Shown here in pieces: positions 42,504 through 53,328 of a stretch of DNA of 64,000 nt. Made by a program: the position numbers and the translations under genes. The stretch comes from Schizosaccharomyces osmophilus (taxonomy: Eukaryota > Ascomycota > Schizosaccharomycetes > Schizosaccharomycetales > Schizosaccharomycetaceae): assembly GCF_027921745.1 (NCBI RefSeq), contig NC_079238.1, forward strand, positions 4,960,001-5,024,000, in the 5' to 3' direction. A model generated the notes under the pieces. The model saw only the letters and a list, made by a program, of their open reading frames with translations, was not told where the DNA came from and made no database searches. Every line of letters starts with the position of its first letter. The stretch's first letter is position 1.

Positions 42504-43922
42504 ATGTCTGTTTGTGCCATCGTTGATGCTATGTTTGAAGCTAGAGAAGGCTACCAAATAAAAAGGATATTTCCCGATAACGTAAGTCTTGAAGGAATTG
42601 AATATTCTCTTTTTCCTAGCGGGATTCAACAGTTGGATCGGTGCATGGTAGCATTTCGATTTCGAAACCAGCTATGTTTAAGCGTTTACAGGAAGAAACT
42701 AGGAGAGTATTATGAAAGGAATGCATATTTCTCTTCAATTGGTATTCTCTTGGAAGATGTGAATATGAGCGTCGAGGAAGCTGCTGCGAAATACTTGAAT
42801 CTTTTGGACTTCGTATCAAAAGCCATTGTCTCCCCCAGTTCATTGAAAGATCCCGAGAATGTGCTTCAATTTGTTTACCATGATTTTCAAAAGGCCATTC
42901 AATCTTCGTACAATGCCGGTGAGCCTTTAGAAGAGTATCAGCAAGGATTGCAATCAGCCGTGATAGAGCAAGACTTCAGTGCCATTCTTTCCATCTTCAA
43001 TACTAGGGAACAACTTACGTATGATTCATTTTCTCCTAGTCTAGTTCGACATTATTATTCATTGATAGATAATTGGCTCGGTCCGGTTTTCCTCATTTTA
43101 TATAAATGTTTGATGCAAAAGAAGCGGATCCTCTTGGTTTCATCACCAAGTGAAGAGATATACTCGATTATGGATAGCATGACTCGTTTAACTTCTGTTT
43201 CTGGTGAAGAAAATCGTGTTCTTCCAAATCCCTTATGCAAGTTCTATTCTGTAGGCCTTACAGATATCGACATCCTTGAAAATTCGAATCAGGAAAGTGG
43301 GTGGATAGCCTCCACGACTGATTCGGTATTGTTATCAAAATCTTCTCTTTATGATGTTGCCTTCATTTGGCCAACAAACCCGTTATCCAAGCCGGGTCCT
43401 CCAAAAATACAGCTTTCTAATGGCTATTCTTTAAAACATTCCTATGAGGATTTATTGAATTCACGTTTGATTTCTGACAAATTTGATCCACGGATTGCAA
43501 GTACCTCAAAATTCACGAATTATTCAATTGGTGCTATAATACATATCATCCTTTTCAACTCTACACGCTTTCATTTGGTTCAATCCTTAGTTTCCACTAA
43601 TCAAACAAATTTATTTGCAGCTTTTCCGAGGTACAATCAGTTTCTTTTGAACCTCTTGAATCAGCACCATGACAGCATTGGCATTTCAGATATGAGAAAC
43701 TTTGGGTGGAACCCCTTTAGACAACTCGATCGTGATTTTGTTTTTAATGTTGCTCAGTTTTGGGTTCACAAACACGTCCATTACCGCTATCCTTCGTATG
43801 CTTACCTGATGCAACCGACTGCTTGGGGGGTCCATTCCCTTTTACTCTTTTTCAGTATATGGAAAAGGTCTGTTCCTACAATGCTTATTTATTTATTGTT
43901 GTTAAAGTGGTGGTACAGTTAG
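42504..43922 (+). CDS. DENN-domain protein, Anr2/DENND11 (LCHN)-like
   Basis: Single exon, 472 residues from the first ATG; the open frame upstream to 42393 contains no ATG. The start VCAIVDAMFEAREGYQIKR, then GIEYSLFPSGIQQL and RNAYFSSIGILLE match the N-terminal longin-like half of DUF2347 proteins. The DENN core follows: LYKCLMQKKRILLVSSPS, FYSVGLTDIDILE, and GWIASTTDSVLLSKSSLYDV (compare VACTTEKI...LYDV in human DENND11). A hydrophobic segment closes the C-terminus (SVPTMLIYLLLLKWWY), which could associate with membrane. DENN proteins act as Rab guanine-nucleotide exchange factors; the Rab partner is unknown. Corresponds in position to S. pombe SPBC119.16c. It ends about 110 bp from the convergent gpn1 stop. 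Confidence 0.82.
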   Translation: MSVCAIVDAMFEAREGYQIKRIFPDNVSLEGIEYSLFPSGIQQLDRCMVAFRFRNQLCLSVYRKKLGEYYERNAYFSSIGILLEDVNMSVEEAAAKYLNLLDFVSKAIVSPSSLKDPENVLQFVYHDFQKAIQSSYNAGEPLEEYQQGLQSAVIEQDFSAILSIFNTREQLTYDSFSPSLVRHYYSLIDNWLGPVFLILYKCLMQKKRILLVSSPSEEIYSIMDSMTRLTSVSGEENRVLPNPLCKFYSVGLTDIDILENSNQESGWIASTTDSVLLSKSSLYDVAFIWPTNPLSKPGPPKIQLSNGYSLKHSYEDLLNSRLISDKFDPRIASTSKFTNYSIGAIIHIILFNSTRFHLVQSLVSTNQTNLFAAFPRYNQFLLNLLNQHHDSIGISDMRNFGWNPFRQLDRDFVFNVAQFWVHKHVHYRYPSYAYLMQPTAWGVHSLLLFFSIWKRSVPTMLIYLLLLKWWYS

Positions 43923-44034
43923 TATAATCTTTGATGAACATGGTATATTTATATAATTCTTGTTTGCCTAAAACCCAAAAATGAAATCAACTATATCTAA
44001 GAAAAAAAAACAATGAAGTGATCAAAACTTTATT

Positions 44035-45278
44035 TTACTTTTGCATTTTTTCTGTCAAAAGTTCGAGCAATTTCTCATCAGAAACGTCATCTGGAATGCC
44101 CAAAGATATTCTATATTGCCTTAAAATATCCTCTGCGGCTTCATCCGTGGGTTCCTCTTCATCTGGTTCTACAAATTCACCATCGTACTCATCCTCTTCC
44201 GCATCAGATATTGTCTCTGCTGGAGCATCCTCTTTGGATACATGCATGTCCTTCATGAGCTTCGACAATTGAGCCTCCTTTTGTTTTTCTTTGTCCTGTT
44301 TTTGATTTTCTTTTAATCTTTCTATTTCTGGAAGATAGTCATTCTCATATTCTTGAGCTTTGGAATCCACTGCCTTCAAAAAGTCGTCCATTCCTTCACC
44401 GGTCACTGAGGAAACAGATACAAAATCCAAGTGTCGATAAAACTCTTCCAACATCAAAGACATGCTATTTACGAGAGATCCCATATATCCAGAAGTAGCA
44501 CCTTCAGCGCTTGTTCCTTCGTCCTTAACAATTGCCTGTTGAAATTCTTCAAAATCTGTCATCCACCTCTTGGCAAATTCGGCATCTTGAACATCACACT
44601 TATTGTAGACAATAATTAGAGGAAGCTTCGTCTTATATAACATAGAGCAAGCATAAAGCATCGATGACATGAAAGTAGAAGTTGATGTGGAACGAGGAGT
44701 GTCAATAACGTAGGCAATGCAGGTGGGCCATGAGCTGGCAAGCGTATCGCTGATAATAGTGCCTGATGCTGACCACTGGAAAATCTCAATTTGGCCAGGA
44801 GTATCAATCAAAATATGATCAACGGTTGGTGCGCGTTTCTCTAAAATTTTTAAAACTTGATCAAATTTGGTAACAAATAAATTCAAACTGGTCATAATGC
44901 CACCATTGGGACCCAATTTGTATCTAAACAAACCGATTAGAAACGCTCTCTTAAAAGAATTTTGATAGCAAAGTTACATACTGCTTCATAACTTCTTTAT
45001 AATTGATCGTATCGCGAATATCAATATTTGCTTCATAAGGGAGATTCTTGACAGCAGGATCTAAATTTACAATATACGGAGGATTCTCCTTAGAATGTAA
45101 GTGCGCATTCAATTGTTGTAGGAAGGTTGTTTTTCCTATAATTTTAGGTAAGCAACTGATCGAGCAAGAATGGTGACGACTCTCATTTTAACTAATTGTT
45201 TTATTTCATACCTGATCCTGCCATTCCAACAACGATAATTGAGGAAGGTTTCTTTACTTTTTCATCCATCTCTGGCAT
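44035..45278 (-). CDS. GPN-loop GTPase 1 (Npa3/XAB1 family)
   Basis: Three exons: 45278-45212, 45135-44982 and 44923-44035 (introns 76 and 58 bp), 369 residues. Walker A GMAGSGKTTF is restored across the first intron. [20 protein letters not shown] is typical for the family, and the GPN insert [15 protein letters not shown] is restored across the second. DTPGQIEIF (G3), NKCD (G4) and [10 protein letters not shown] (G5) are present. An acidic, charged tail ends in the amphipathic [16 protein letters not shown]. Gpn1 with Gpn3 is needed for assembly and nuclear import of RNA polymerase II. Order matches S. pombe SPBC119.15. Confidence 0.93.
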
Positions 45279-45541
45279 CTTTTAAATTTGGAGGGGATTT
45301 GGTAAGTGGTATGTGCAAAATCTGAAGAACGAACGAGTTGTATCCTCAAAAGGTGTTATACGACAGTGACCTAAAAGTTTTTTATTCTTTATTTTAATTT
45401 GATTTATTTGAAGATATTCCTATGTACTTCTTATGTCAAACAGACATTTAGTAATCATCAGAATCGGTAAACATGAAAAAATAAAAACACACATAGATGG
45501 CTCAGAAAAAAATATAGAATTGTTCAGATTCTTCTTGCAAT

Positions 45542-46963
45542 TTATATTTTATGAGTAAAGGGCCTACGAGTAGGCATGGATCGACTATGATCAATTCCAC
45601 TTGATTTTGGAATAGAGGTAGCTGTCGTGTGCACTTGAAAACTATGATTTTTGTTTAAACTTTCGCCTGCTAAAGCTGCTCGAGCATTCATGAACTGTAC
45701 AGGGATATTATCATCGGGCTTGTTGGAAGCATTACTTAATGATGAATCTACAACTTGTTGAGGCGGCAATGGGTCATCTGATTCTTCCAATTCATCTAGC
45801 ATTCTTTGATTCAAGTTAATAACTTTTTCATATTCCAGAAATCATACTTACTCCTCGAAATCGTCTACTCGAGGTGATTCGGGCACTAGTGGACGGTCAT
45901 TATGCATAAGAAATGTATCGAGCTCTTCATCTTAAATTTAAATAGATTAGCATTTCAGTCTTACTTTTTAATCTTGCTTACCAGCGTACAGATCCGTTTC
46001 GGAATGGGCTATTTCAGGAGACAACCTCGTGTTTGGTAAACCCGAGTAATCACTGCCTTTCGATTCGGACACTTCTTTCATTCCACGTTTCATGTTGTTT
46101 AAGCGATGGTTTGAGTTTCCTTCAGAAATCTGTTCAGTTTTGATAGGCTGTTTTGTTTCATTTGCTGCTCTTTGATTTTCTGACAGTGGCCTTAAAGACG
46201 ATGTCCTCCGACGAGGTCTGTTTCTTTGTAAAAGATTTGAATAATTAAACTCACTCTTGCAAATATGATTAGCACACTGAAAGAATACAACTGTATTAAA
46301 GTCCTTTTTATACATACCTTGGGTGCTGCCATCCTAGATATCTTCTGAATATAAGTTTTATCATAAAGACAATTCCCCATACTACTGCCAAAGTTTCTTA
46401 GCGCACGTTTCAATCCATCCGTGGTGCCCTCCTTTTTACATTTTTCAAAAGCTAGCGCTTTTGCTCGACAATTGTCTATGGATCCATATCCAACGTCCTA
46501 GTCATACCGTTAGTATCAATACAAAAGGAAGCTGGTTTCGAAAATTCTATTACTTCATGAAATGCTCCATCCTTCAGTGTTACGCGAACAATTACACTCA
46601 GGCCGATACTGTACTTTTTTGTTTCTTTTGATTCATCAACCTGCATTTGTTAGATTTATTTTTGATTTTTCATTTCATGAACAATTCTGTTGTTGAAAAT
46701 AAAGGATTTCGTACATAATCCACATGAATGCTTTGAACAGAAGAAGACCATCCATTGAACCCAAAGATTTCATTGGCAAGCTCAATTGCTTTCCATGCTT
46801 CTAGATAAGTTACGGATGAGCCGCCAGGCCCACTTCGACGGGAGATATATTCTGGTCCCAATTGCTTTCTAAGCAATTGGGACATTTCCTCGTGCTCCAA
46901 AGGATTAAATGGAGTTTTCACGTTTCTGATTTCATTCAAATTTGTACCATGTTGCTGCTCCAT
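45542..46963 (-). CDS. rti1: Rad52-family recombination protein Rti1 (Rad22B)
   Basis: Six exons: 46963-46715, 46640-46554, 46497-46318, 46276-45982, 45930-45852 and 45803-45542, with introns of 74, 56, 41, 51 and 48 bp; 383 residues from the first ATG. The N-terminal Rad52 annealing fold is complete after splicing: [76 protein letters not shown] and GNCLYDK. The C-terminal half is hydrophilic, poorly conserved and rich in Ser/Pro, as in Rad22 paralogues. Rti1 is the second fission yeast Rad52, mostly meiotic, promoting strand annealing. The third intron (41 bp) has a weak CTTTAAT branch. Order matches S. pombe SPBC119.14. Confidence 0.93.
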
Positions 46964-47425
46964 GGTTTCTTTCTGTTTTAAGGATTTCTTCACAGAATAG
47001 TTCACGTCTGGTACTGGTGTAAAAGGATTCGACGCGAATTATGTATTGCTCCAATTTGACCACGTCGCCTATATGTTTCTATAATTTTTATAATTCAGAA
47101 ATTATAAAACTATGTAAAGACTCTAAAATTCTAAATTCAACGCGTTTCTTCCTCGTTCAGTATCATACTAACGCTAATTATATTTCAGAGAATGCGTTTA
47201 TATTTATAATGTTTGGAGCTTTATAATACTAAAAAGGGTTGTATTTTGAATTGTTATTTGTAAATATAAACAATTAATTTGAAAGTAAAACAGCAAGAGA
47301 AAGATTTTCTAATTAGAAATAATAGGTTATGAGTAAATGTTTGAAACGTTGATTTAAGTTACAATATTTAACAAGCGTTGAAAGGGGTTTTCAGTTAAAT
47401 AGGTCTGTTTCAACAACTGAGTAAC

Positions 47426-47452
47426 TTTTTTTTTTTTTTTTTTTTTTTTTTT
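47426..47452. repeat. 27-base T homopolymer
   Basis: Uninterrupted run of T on the plus strand, the longest homopolymer I noticed in the window. Confidence 0.95.
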
Positions 47453-48058
47453 CTTCAAGCTAAAGGGAAAAGTAGATATGAAATTCAACTTTGCTACTGT
47501 ACCATTTATTAGGTTCATTATATTCATCTATATTATGTACAATTCCCATTCTATATAAAATGTAGTGACCAGTTCTGTTTATTTCCATTTCAGGTAGAAA
47601 CATCCAAACGATACTACACCAGCAAAAAGCAGAAATGAAGTTGAAGAGAAGATGAAATTAAAAAAAGGCAAAAGACGCTACAATGGATTTGGGGCTACCG
47701 ATGGTTCGAGAAACAAATGTTATCAACCAAGAAATTCAAACATATATTTGATCAAACAACTAACTAGAATTATCCCAAGCCATCGTTTAGATGGTAATTG
47801 AATCGTTCGCATCATTAAGGGAGTATAATTTCTGTGGTTCTCTTGTTCGTTACTTTGTTCCACATACTCTTGTAAGTATACTAACTTTATCACCGTTTTC
47901 ATGCCTAAGAACATTAGTGTCGAAGTATAAAATCAACTAAATCCCTTTTTTCATACACAACCATTCCAATCCATTTTAATATTCCCAAAACGTTTCATGA
48001 ACTGTCGATGCAATTAAATAAATTTCAGCAAAATGAATATATCCTCCAGAAACGTACT

Positions 48059-48064
48059 TATAAT
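48059..48064 (+). promoter_or_regulatory. Upstream TATA element of tRNA-Ser
   Basis: TATAAT starting 31 bases before the tRNA; fission yeast tRNA genes depend on such an upstream TATA. Confidence 0.7.
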
Positions 48065-48089
48065 GGAACATGTAAGTAAACTCAACAAA

Positions 48090-48171
48090 GACACTATGCC
48101 TGAGTGGTTAAAGGGATAGATTAGAAATCTATTGCGGTCTCCGCGCGCAGGTTCAAATCCTGCTGGTGTCG
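48090..48171 (+). tRNA. tRNA-Ser (anticodon AGA)
   Basis: 82 bases without intron. Acceptor stem GACACTA pairs with TGGTGTC (one G-T), discriminator G. The anticodon stem ATAGA/TCTAT encloses loop TTAGAAA, so the anticodon is AGA. A long variable arm (TGCGG...CCGCG) marks a class II serine tRNA. The T-arm GCAGGTTCAAATCCTGC carries the B box (48150-48160); the A box lies in TGAGTGGTTAAAGG. Encoded without CCA. Reads UCU and, with inosine, UCC codons. Confidence 0.96.
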
Positions 48172-48176
48172 TTTTT
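48172..48176 (+). terminator. Pol III terminator of tRNA-Ser
   Basis: TTTTT directly after the discriminator base. Confidence 0.85.
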
Positions 48177-48205
48177 CTACCTTTTTGCAAAAGCGAAAAA
48201 GGTAG
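48177..48205. repeat. Inverted repeat (hairpin) just after the tRNA
   Basis: CTACCTTTTTGC and GC(G)AAAAAGGTAG flank an AAAA loop: 12 pairs with one bulged G. It begins immediately after the T5 terminator and would also end in a T/A-rich stem. Confidence 0.8.
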
Positions 48206-48745
48206 ATTCAACATGTGTCCATAGATGCTATAGGAAGCTCGTTCAAAGATTTTATATTTTGAGTTCAATCGCACATATGTTGGATTCACCGTCCGTGGGC
48301 TCATTTCAGTTGAGAATATACACAGACTTATTTGAGATTTGCTTTATAGTGCGAATTTTTCCATCATAGGGATTGAGAATAATTACTTGGGATCTAAATT
48401 CATCATTTAAAGGTTGAGTGAATGAAATGCGCATTTCAAGTTCATGTACGACATGCTACTGCGGAGGAATTACTTGATGATTTGATCATTCGTAGTAGAA
48501 TCTAGATATCATGTATCCAATATTTTTAAATGCAAATAAAAAGAGGAAATAATGAAAAGCATCGCTCCAAGGGTCACTACCATAGACACACCTTTTCGTT
48601 TTAATTACTGCTTTTTTAATGCAAGCTTCAGAATACCTTTTTTGTGGTTCCCAAAGAGTAACGATTCTCATTAAAAGTATGCATACAAAGAAAAGTTTAA
48701 TTTAAGAAACTTGTCATAAAAAGGGTTCGATGCAACAAATATAGA
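48206..48745. other. Spacer between the tRNA hairpin and mdm35
   Basis: About 540 AT-rich bases with the mdm35 3' region. No gene recognised. Confidence 0.5.
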
Positions 48746-49007
48746 TTATTCCTCTTTCCTTGCAGCTTCCAACAAGGGCTCAACCTTTTTCACTTTCAGA
48801 GCTTTCAATAAACATTGCTTATAATCATAAAACAAGTCATCACACTCTCTATTGTGGATATCTCCTTTCAAAAACTTGTTTACATACCAATCGTTGAAAC
48901 AAGTATCATATTTTTGCTAAGGAAATGTTAGCATAGTCACCAGTATAACAAGCCATTCGGATTCTTACCTTTGCAGGTGTGCACTCTTCAGAAAAGGAAG
49001 AAGACAT
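48746..49007 (-). CDS. mdm35: Mdm35 (TRIAP1 family) twin CX9C intermembrane-space protein
   Basis: Two exons, 49007-48969 and 48916-48746 (52 bp intron, CTAAC branch), 69 residues. Begins MSSSFSEECTPAK and continues QKYDTCFNDWYVNKFLKGD. The first CX9C pair (ECTPAKQKYDTCF) is created only by splicing, because the intron falls inside it; the second is ECDDLFYDYKQCL. The FNDWYxxKFLKGD stretch is typical of Mdm35. The protein folds by Mia40 disulfide relay in the mitochondrial intermembrane space and partners Ups1/Ups2 in phosphatidic acid and phosphatidylserine transfer. Lies between tRNA-Ser and prp31 and is divergent from prp31. Confidence 0.93.
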
Positions 49008-49541
49008 GGTATTATTTTGGGAGTATTTTTAGGAAAAATCAAAGAGAATAGCAATCAATTGTTGGAATCTCGTTCTGCAATAGAAGAACAATCCAAAATT
49101 TTTTTTAATTCTTTAGCATAGAAACAGGAACTACTTTTAATCCTTTTCTTGGTTTTTACGCAGAATTCCACTCGAAATGAGTGTTTGGTGAAAGATGATT
49201 TCGCGTTGCCTGTTTCTGTTCCACCATCTTTCTCCATACTACCAACCCCAGTAGGAATGACATAAGATTGAACCGTTTTCGTTCAAATTTTGGTTAATAA
49301 TTCGTATTTATTTATTTATTCAGCATCAATTGAACATTGGGACGTTTGTAAAACTAAAACGGCGAAATTTGGAAAAGTCGTTGAAAACGAAGAAGAATCG
49401 AGGTTTCTTTTATACGCTATTTTATTTGTACTCTACAAGTTTCGTTTGTTAGAGTAATAATTTTTGTCTTTACAAACAAGGGACTTTGACACTGTTGATA
49501 TCCAATCTTTACAGTATTCTACATAAGCAGTTGTTGCCATT
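49008..49541. other. Divergent promoter region mdm35/prp31
   Basis: About 530 AT-rich bases, with a short TATT repeat near 49308-49320. No gene recognised. Confidence 0.5.
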
Positions 49542-51104
49542 ATGTCAAATTTAGCAGACGAATTATTAGCTGATCTAGGCGATGATTTCGAAAATCAGCC
49601 TCAAAACGCGGAAGAAGAAAACGCTGATGTTCTTGAACAAAATAACAAGAAGAGAAAATTCGAGCAGTTATCGGAAAATGGGGATGACCTTTCCTCTGAA
49701 TTGAACAATGATTTAGGTCCAATAGAAGGTGTTGAAGATGAGAATGATCAACAGCAACCTACAATCGCTGAAACTGATCGTCTAATTTACCCATTCCTTC
49801 ATTCTGATCGATTGAACGCTGTAGTCAAAGAAATTGAAAAGTACCAAGGTACTGAGAAACAAGCTATTACTGGAAACATCGAAGACGACCCAGAATATCA
49901 ACTCATCGTCGACTCGAATTCAATCGCTATGGAAATTGACGATGAGATTTTACGTCTTCATCGCTTGGTGAAAGAATGGTATTACAATCGTTTCCCAGAG
50001 TTGAGTGGACTTGTTTTGAACGCGTTTGATTATTGCAAAACCGCCTTGGCCCTTTTAAATGATCTTGAAAATAGCAAAAGCAAACTTTCTTTTCTTCCTT
50101 CCGCGACTGTCATGGTAATCGCTACAACATCAACTACCACAACAGGACGCCCATTACCAGAGGATATGATTGAGAATGTGAAACAGGGATGTATTGCAAT
50201 TGAAAAACTAAGCGCTACCAAGGCCAAAATTTTAGACTATGTGCAGTCAAGAATTAGTGTGGTTGCTCCAAACCTTTCTATCATTGTGGGCTCGACAACG
50301 GCAGCCAATTTGATCGGAATTGCCGGAGGACTTACTAGGTTGGGCAAATTTCCTGCTTGTAATTTACCGGCATTAGGTAAGAAGAGGTTGACGACAATCG
50401 GGATTAACAATCCAGCCGTTAGTGGTGATTACGGATTTCTTTACATGTCGGGTATTGTCCAAAAAACTCCACCGGATGCGCGGAAACAGGCAATACGTAT
50501 ACTTGCTGCGAAGGTAGCGTTGGCTGCTCGGATTGATTCCATTCATGAATTTTCTGATGGCTCCTTCGGTACACAAACACGAGCAGAGGTGGAAAGAAAA
50601 ATTGAAAAGTTATTAGAGCCTCCATCTCAACGACCCACCGTTGCATTACCCGTTCCTGATGATAAACCTAAACGTCGCCGCGGTGGTAGAAGAATTCGTA
50701 AGATGAAGGAGCAATATGCCGTCACTGAGCTCAGAAAAATGCAAAACCGTGTGTCCTTTGGCAAACAAGAAGCTGAGGTTCTTAATTATGATGAATCAGA
50801 AGGTCTTGGTATGCTTGGCCAAGAAGGCGAAGGCAAGATTCGTGCTGCTTCCATCGATACCCGCACCAAGCTGAAAATTCCAAAAGCAAGGAAAGCTCAA
50901 CTTCAATCAATGGCACCAAAGAATCCTCTCCAAGCAAGCGGTTTACAGAGTTCATTATCGTTTACTCCAGTGCAAGGTATAGAACTTGTAAATCCTTTGC
51001 TACAGAGACAGAAGCAAATGGAAGACGGTAATAAGTGGTTCCGCGATGGGGTGTTTACACAAATAAAAAAGGAATCGAGTGACAGCCAAAAAAAGTTTTC
51101 ATGA
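49542..51104 (+). CDS. prp31: U4/U6 di-snRNP protein Prp31
   Basis: Single exon, 520 residues. An acidic N-terminus is followed by a coiled-coil and the Nop domain: [39 protein letters not shown], and [14 protein letters not shown] with [20 protein letters not shown]. The basic [20 protein letters not shown] region and a Prp31-specific C-terminus follow. It binds the 15.5K (Snu13)-U4 k-turn complex and links U4/U6 to U5. Order matches S. pombe SPBC119.13c. Convergent with rud3. Confidence 0.96.
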   Translation: MSNLADELLADLGDDFENQPQNAEEENADVLEQNNKKRKFEQLSENGDDLSSELNNDLGPIEGVEDENDQQQPTIAETDRLIYPFLHSDRLNAVVKEIEKYQGTEKQAITGNIEDDPEYQLIVDSNSIAMEIDDEILRLHRLVKEWYYNRFPELSGLVLNAFDYCKTALALLNDLENSKSKLSFLPSATVMVIATTSTTTTGRPLPEDMIENVKQGCIAIEKLSATKAKILDYVQSRISVVAPNLSIIVGSTTAANLIGIAGGLTRLGKFPACNLPALGKKRLTTIGINNPAVSGDYGFLYMSGIVQKTPPDARKQAIRILAAKVALAARIDSIHEFSDGSFGTQTRAEVERKIEKLLEPPSQRPTVALPVPDDKPKRRRGGRRIRKMKEQYAVTELRKMQNRVSFGKQEAEVLNYDESEGLGMLGQEGEGKIRAASIDTRTKLKIPKARKAQLQSMAPKNPLQASGLQSSLSFTPVQGIELVNPLLQRQKQMEDGNKWFRDGVFTQIKKESSDSQKKFS

Positions 51105-51519
51105 AATATACAATGACACTTACGGTTAGGGATTTGTAATGAGAATGCTTCATGTATATAGTGCAAAAAATATACAAAGGAATGCAACATGAATAAACTA
51201 AGGTAAGAAAATAACTATTCTTTTAATAAAAAATAAGAGCACTGGATGGTTGACAGTAGAAAATCCGACGGTCCAACTCTTTCAAGTAATTCCATGAACC
51301 AGCCTGCGAGTTTTTTACACTGAAGAGGAAATAATAGACAGACACAAGTAAACGTAAAAAGACAGATCGGTATGAAAAAGATATTTAATATTACACGTTT
51401 TAAAAGAACAGCAGCCTTCACAATAAAATATATTATTGAGAATGAGGAAGATGCAAATTTGAATCGTTACAAATTGTAGACGAAGAGGAAAGAAAAAAGA
51501 GAGCGAAGTTTCACTTATT
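51105..51519. other. Convergent 3' spacer prp31/rud3
   Basis: About 415 bases. Nothing recognised beyond 3' UTR sequence. Confidence 0.5.
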
Positions 51520-52731
51520 TCAGTTTGATGGATCATGAAAAGATCCTCGTTTTGACAATGCAATGTCGGAAAAGACAGAATTGGAGGAACTGTTTTTCGA
51601 CAAACTCCAGTTTGTGAAAGCAGATCCTGGGCGCTGAAGACCGGCCTGTTCCCTCTGCTCGTCATTCCACCCCAAGACCGAGGAAATGAGCTGCAAGATT
51701 TCAAAACGCTTTGTGTCTGCCCGTGGTAAAGTAAGAAACGATACAAACAAATTTGAGATAAGTTGTTTATCAATTTTTTCTGAGCTATCACCTTCTTTTA
51801 GCATACAAAGAGCTTTTGTAAGATGCTCATTAAGAATAACAGCCTCGTGTTGTAGTTTTCCGATTAAAAGTGATTTTTCTCGTAGCTCTTGCTCCAAATC
51901 TGACACTTTGGAAATCCGAAGGTCAGCTTGACGTAGTTGTTCTTCTAAGGAACTGAAAGCAGATTCTTTAGCAGCAAATGTTTCTGATAGTTCATCCAAA
52001 CTGGTTTGATAGGTAATTTGTAACTCACTCTTGTCCTCTAAATGTTGCTCTCTGAGAGCATCCAGTTCTATTTCGAGTTTATGCTGCTTGGTAAGGTACC
52101 CTTGAATCTCTTTCTGGTAGTGTTCTTGCCGTTCAGTTTCTCCCATCAACTGCTCTTCGTAATCGGCAAGACGAGCTGCTAAAGATTCTTGCATTTCATG
52201 CTCATCTTTTGCTCTTCTTTCCCATTGTCTTACTTGTGTATTCAAGTTTTGGCTCTCTTTGGCCAGTACATCGTTCTGAGTCTGCATCTGCTTCATTTTT
52301 TCTTGGAGACTTCTCGTTTGCAGCGACAAACTTTCGGATTCTTCATTGTTAAGTTTCAGTGCATCCTCAGCTTCCTGCAATGATTCCTCTAGCTTTTGGA
52401 TCTGCGCCCGGCTTTGCGCAAGGGCCTGCGAGTCTTTTTTTAAGCGTTCGCCTAGAGTTATCTTGATTCCTGAAACTTTTGACACAAGGTTTGAGTGTTG
52501 CTTCTTCAAGGATTCGTAAGATGCTTGCAATTGCTGTAGATTCTTCTCCTTTTTCTCAAGTTCGGTTTTCAACTCTTCTGCATTCATTTCCTGCGCAGTT
52601 TTCACGGGACTTTCGGGATTCACATCAACAGGACTTTCTACATTTTGTTCTTCAATCCTTAAGTTTCCTAACTCCTCTGAAATACGCCCATTCTCTGTTG
52701 ATTCGGTCTGTTTTCCTGCATCCTGTGCCAT
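51520..52731 (-). CDS. rud3: Golgi coiled-coil protein Rud3 (GRAB domain golgin)
   Basis: Single exon, 403 residues. Residues about 50-290 are continuous coiled-coil rich in Glu, Gln, Lys and Leu. The C-terminal GRAB region is recognisable (IDKQLISNLFVSFLTLPRAD, then KRFEILQLISSVLGWNDEQR). It is followed by a Ser-rich tail (FTNWSLSKNSSSNS). GRAB golgins are recruited to the cis-Golgi by Arf1-family GTPases and tether vesicles. Shares a divergent promoter with pac1. Order matches S. pombe SPBC119.12. Confidence 0.92.
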   Translation of the reverse strand: MAQDAGKQTESTENGRISEELGNLRIEEQNVESPVDVNPESPVKTAQEMNAEELKTELEKKEKNLQQLQASYESLKKQHSNLVSKVSGIKITLGERLKKDSQALAQSRAQIQKLEESLQEAEDALKLNNEESESLSLQTRSLQEKMKQMQTQNDVLAKESQNLNTQVRQWERRAKDEHEMQESLAARLADYEEQLMGETERQEHYQKEIQGYLTKQHKLEIELDALREQHLEDKSELQITYQTSLDELSETFAAKESAFSSLEEQLRQADLRISKVSDLEQELREKSLLIGKLQHEAVILNEHLTKALCMLKEGDSSEKIDKQLISNLFVSFLTLPRADTKRFEILQLISSVLGWNDEQREQAGLQRPGSAFTNWSLSKNSSSNSVFSDIALSKRGSFHDPSN

Positions 52732-53328
52732 TCCTCTGTTTGGTTTGAATAACGAACTCTAATGTGCTTTACATGCTTGCTACTACCACACTTTTTGGTG
52801 GTGAGTTGTACTTCAAGTGCCAAGTAACAGATTCCTGTTGCTGTAGAGTACAAGTGTGCGAGATCTACCGTTAACAAAACACCTTGAAGATTGTCTGGCT
52901 GCCGGAAGCGTTGAGGAATTTAAGTTCAAATTGAAAGAAGTAAATCATTCGTATTACTTTTACAATAGAATTTTTGCGGGCCGAAAACGCTGAATTTTGA
53001 GGGAGAATCTCCTCGTCGTGTAGTTAAAAGAAGGTCTGGTTAATATAATTTATCTTTTTGCATTCGACCCTTGTTCTCAATAAGAATTCAGGAGCTTTGG
53101 ACTGATTTCGGACAGTAATACCTTTGTACTCTACGGTCGTATCTCTTGACGACTCGTGTTTGTTGGAATTCACTGTGTGTAACATACGTATGGGTGTTTT
53201 TTAAACAATCTTTTATACTTTTACTGTACCAATACATTGCTCAGTTTGCCAACATTTCAAAAAGGAGTTTGATCTGTATCTTATCACCAATTATTGCATT
53301 ACTCTTTTATTTATTCGTGTTAGGTTTA
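52732..53328. other. Divergent promoter region rud3/pac1
   Basis: About 600 bases. The frame upstream of pac1 is open from 53146 and hydrophobic, but has no ATG, so it is taken as leader. Confidence 0.5.

Larger units (their letters stand above)
46964..48089. other. 1.1 kb region between rti1 and tRNA-Ser
   Basis: Contains the rti1 promoter and a 27-base T homopolymer (47426-47452). Strongly AT-rich. A 63-codon minus-strand frame (47723-47914) looks random. No other gene recognised. Confidence 0.5.

Noticed and set aside
48014-48304. 96-codon minus-strand frame containing TPAGFEPARGDR
   Set aside because: This is the well-known spurious translation across the antisense of a tRNA T-arm region; it overlaps tRNA-Ser(AGA).
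49055-49237. 60-codon minus-strand frame between mdm35 and prp31
   Set aside because: Lies in the divergent promoter region; Ser/Lys-rich random-looking translation, no family.
53146-53328. Hydrophobic N-terminal extension of Pac1
   Set aside because: No ATG in the extended frame; composition is that of AT-rich leader. First ATG gives the expected RNase III length.
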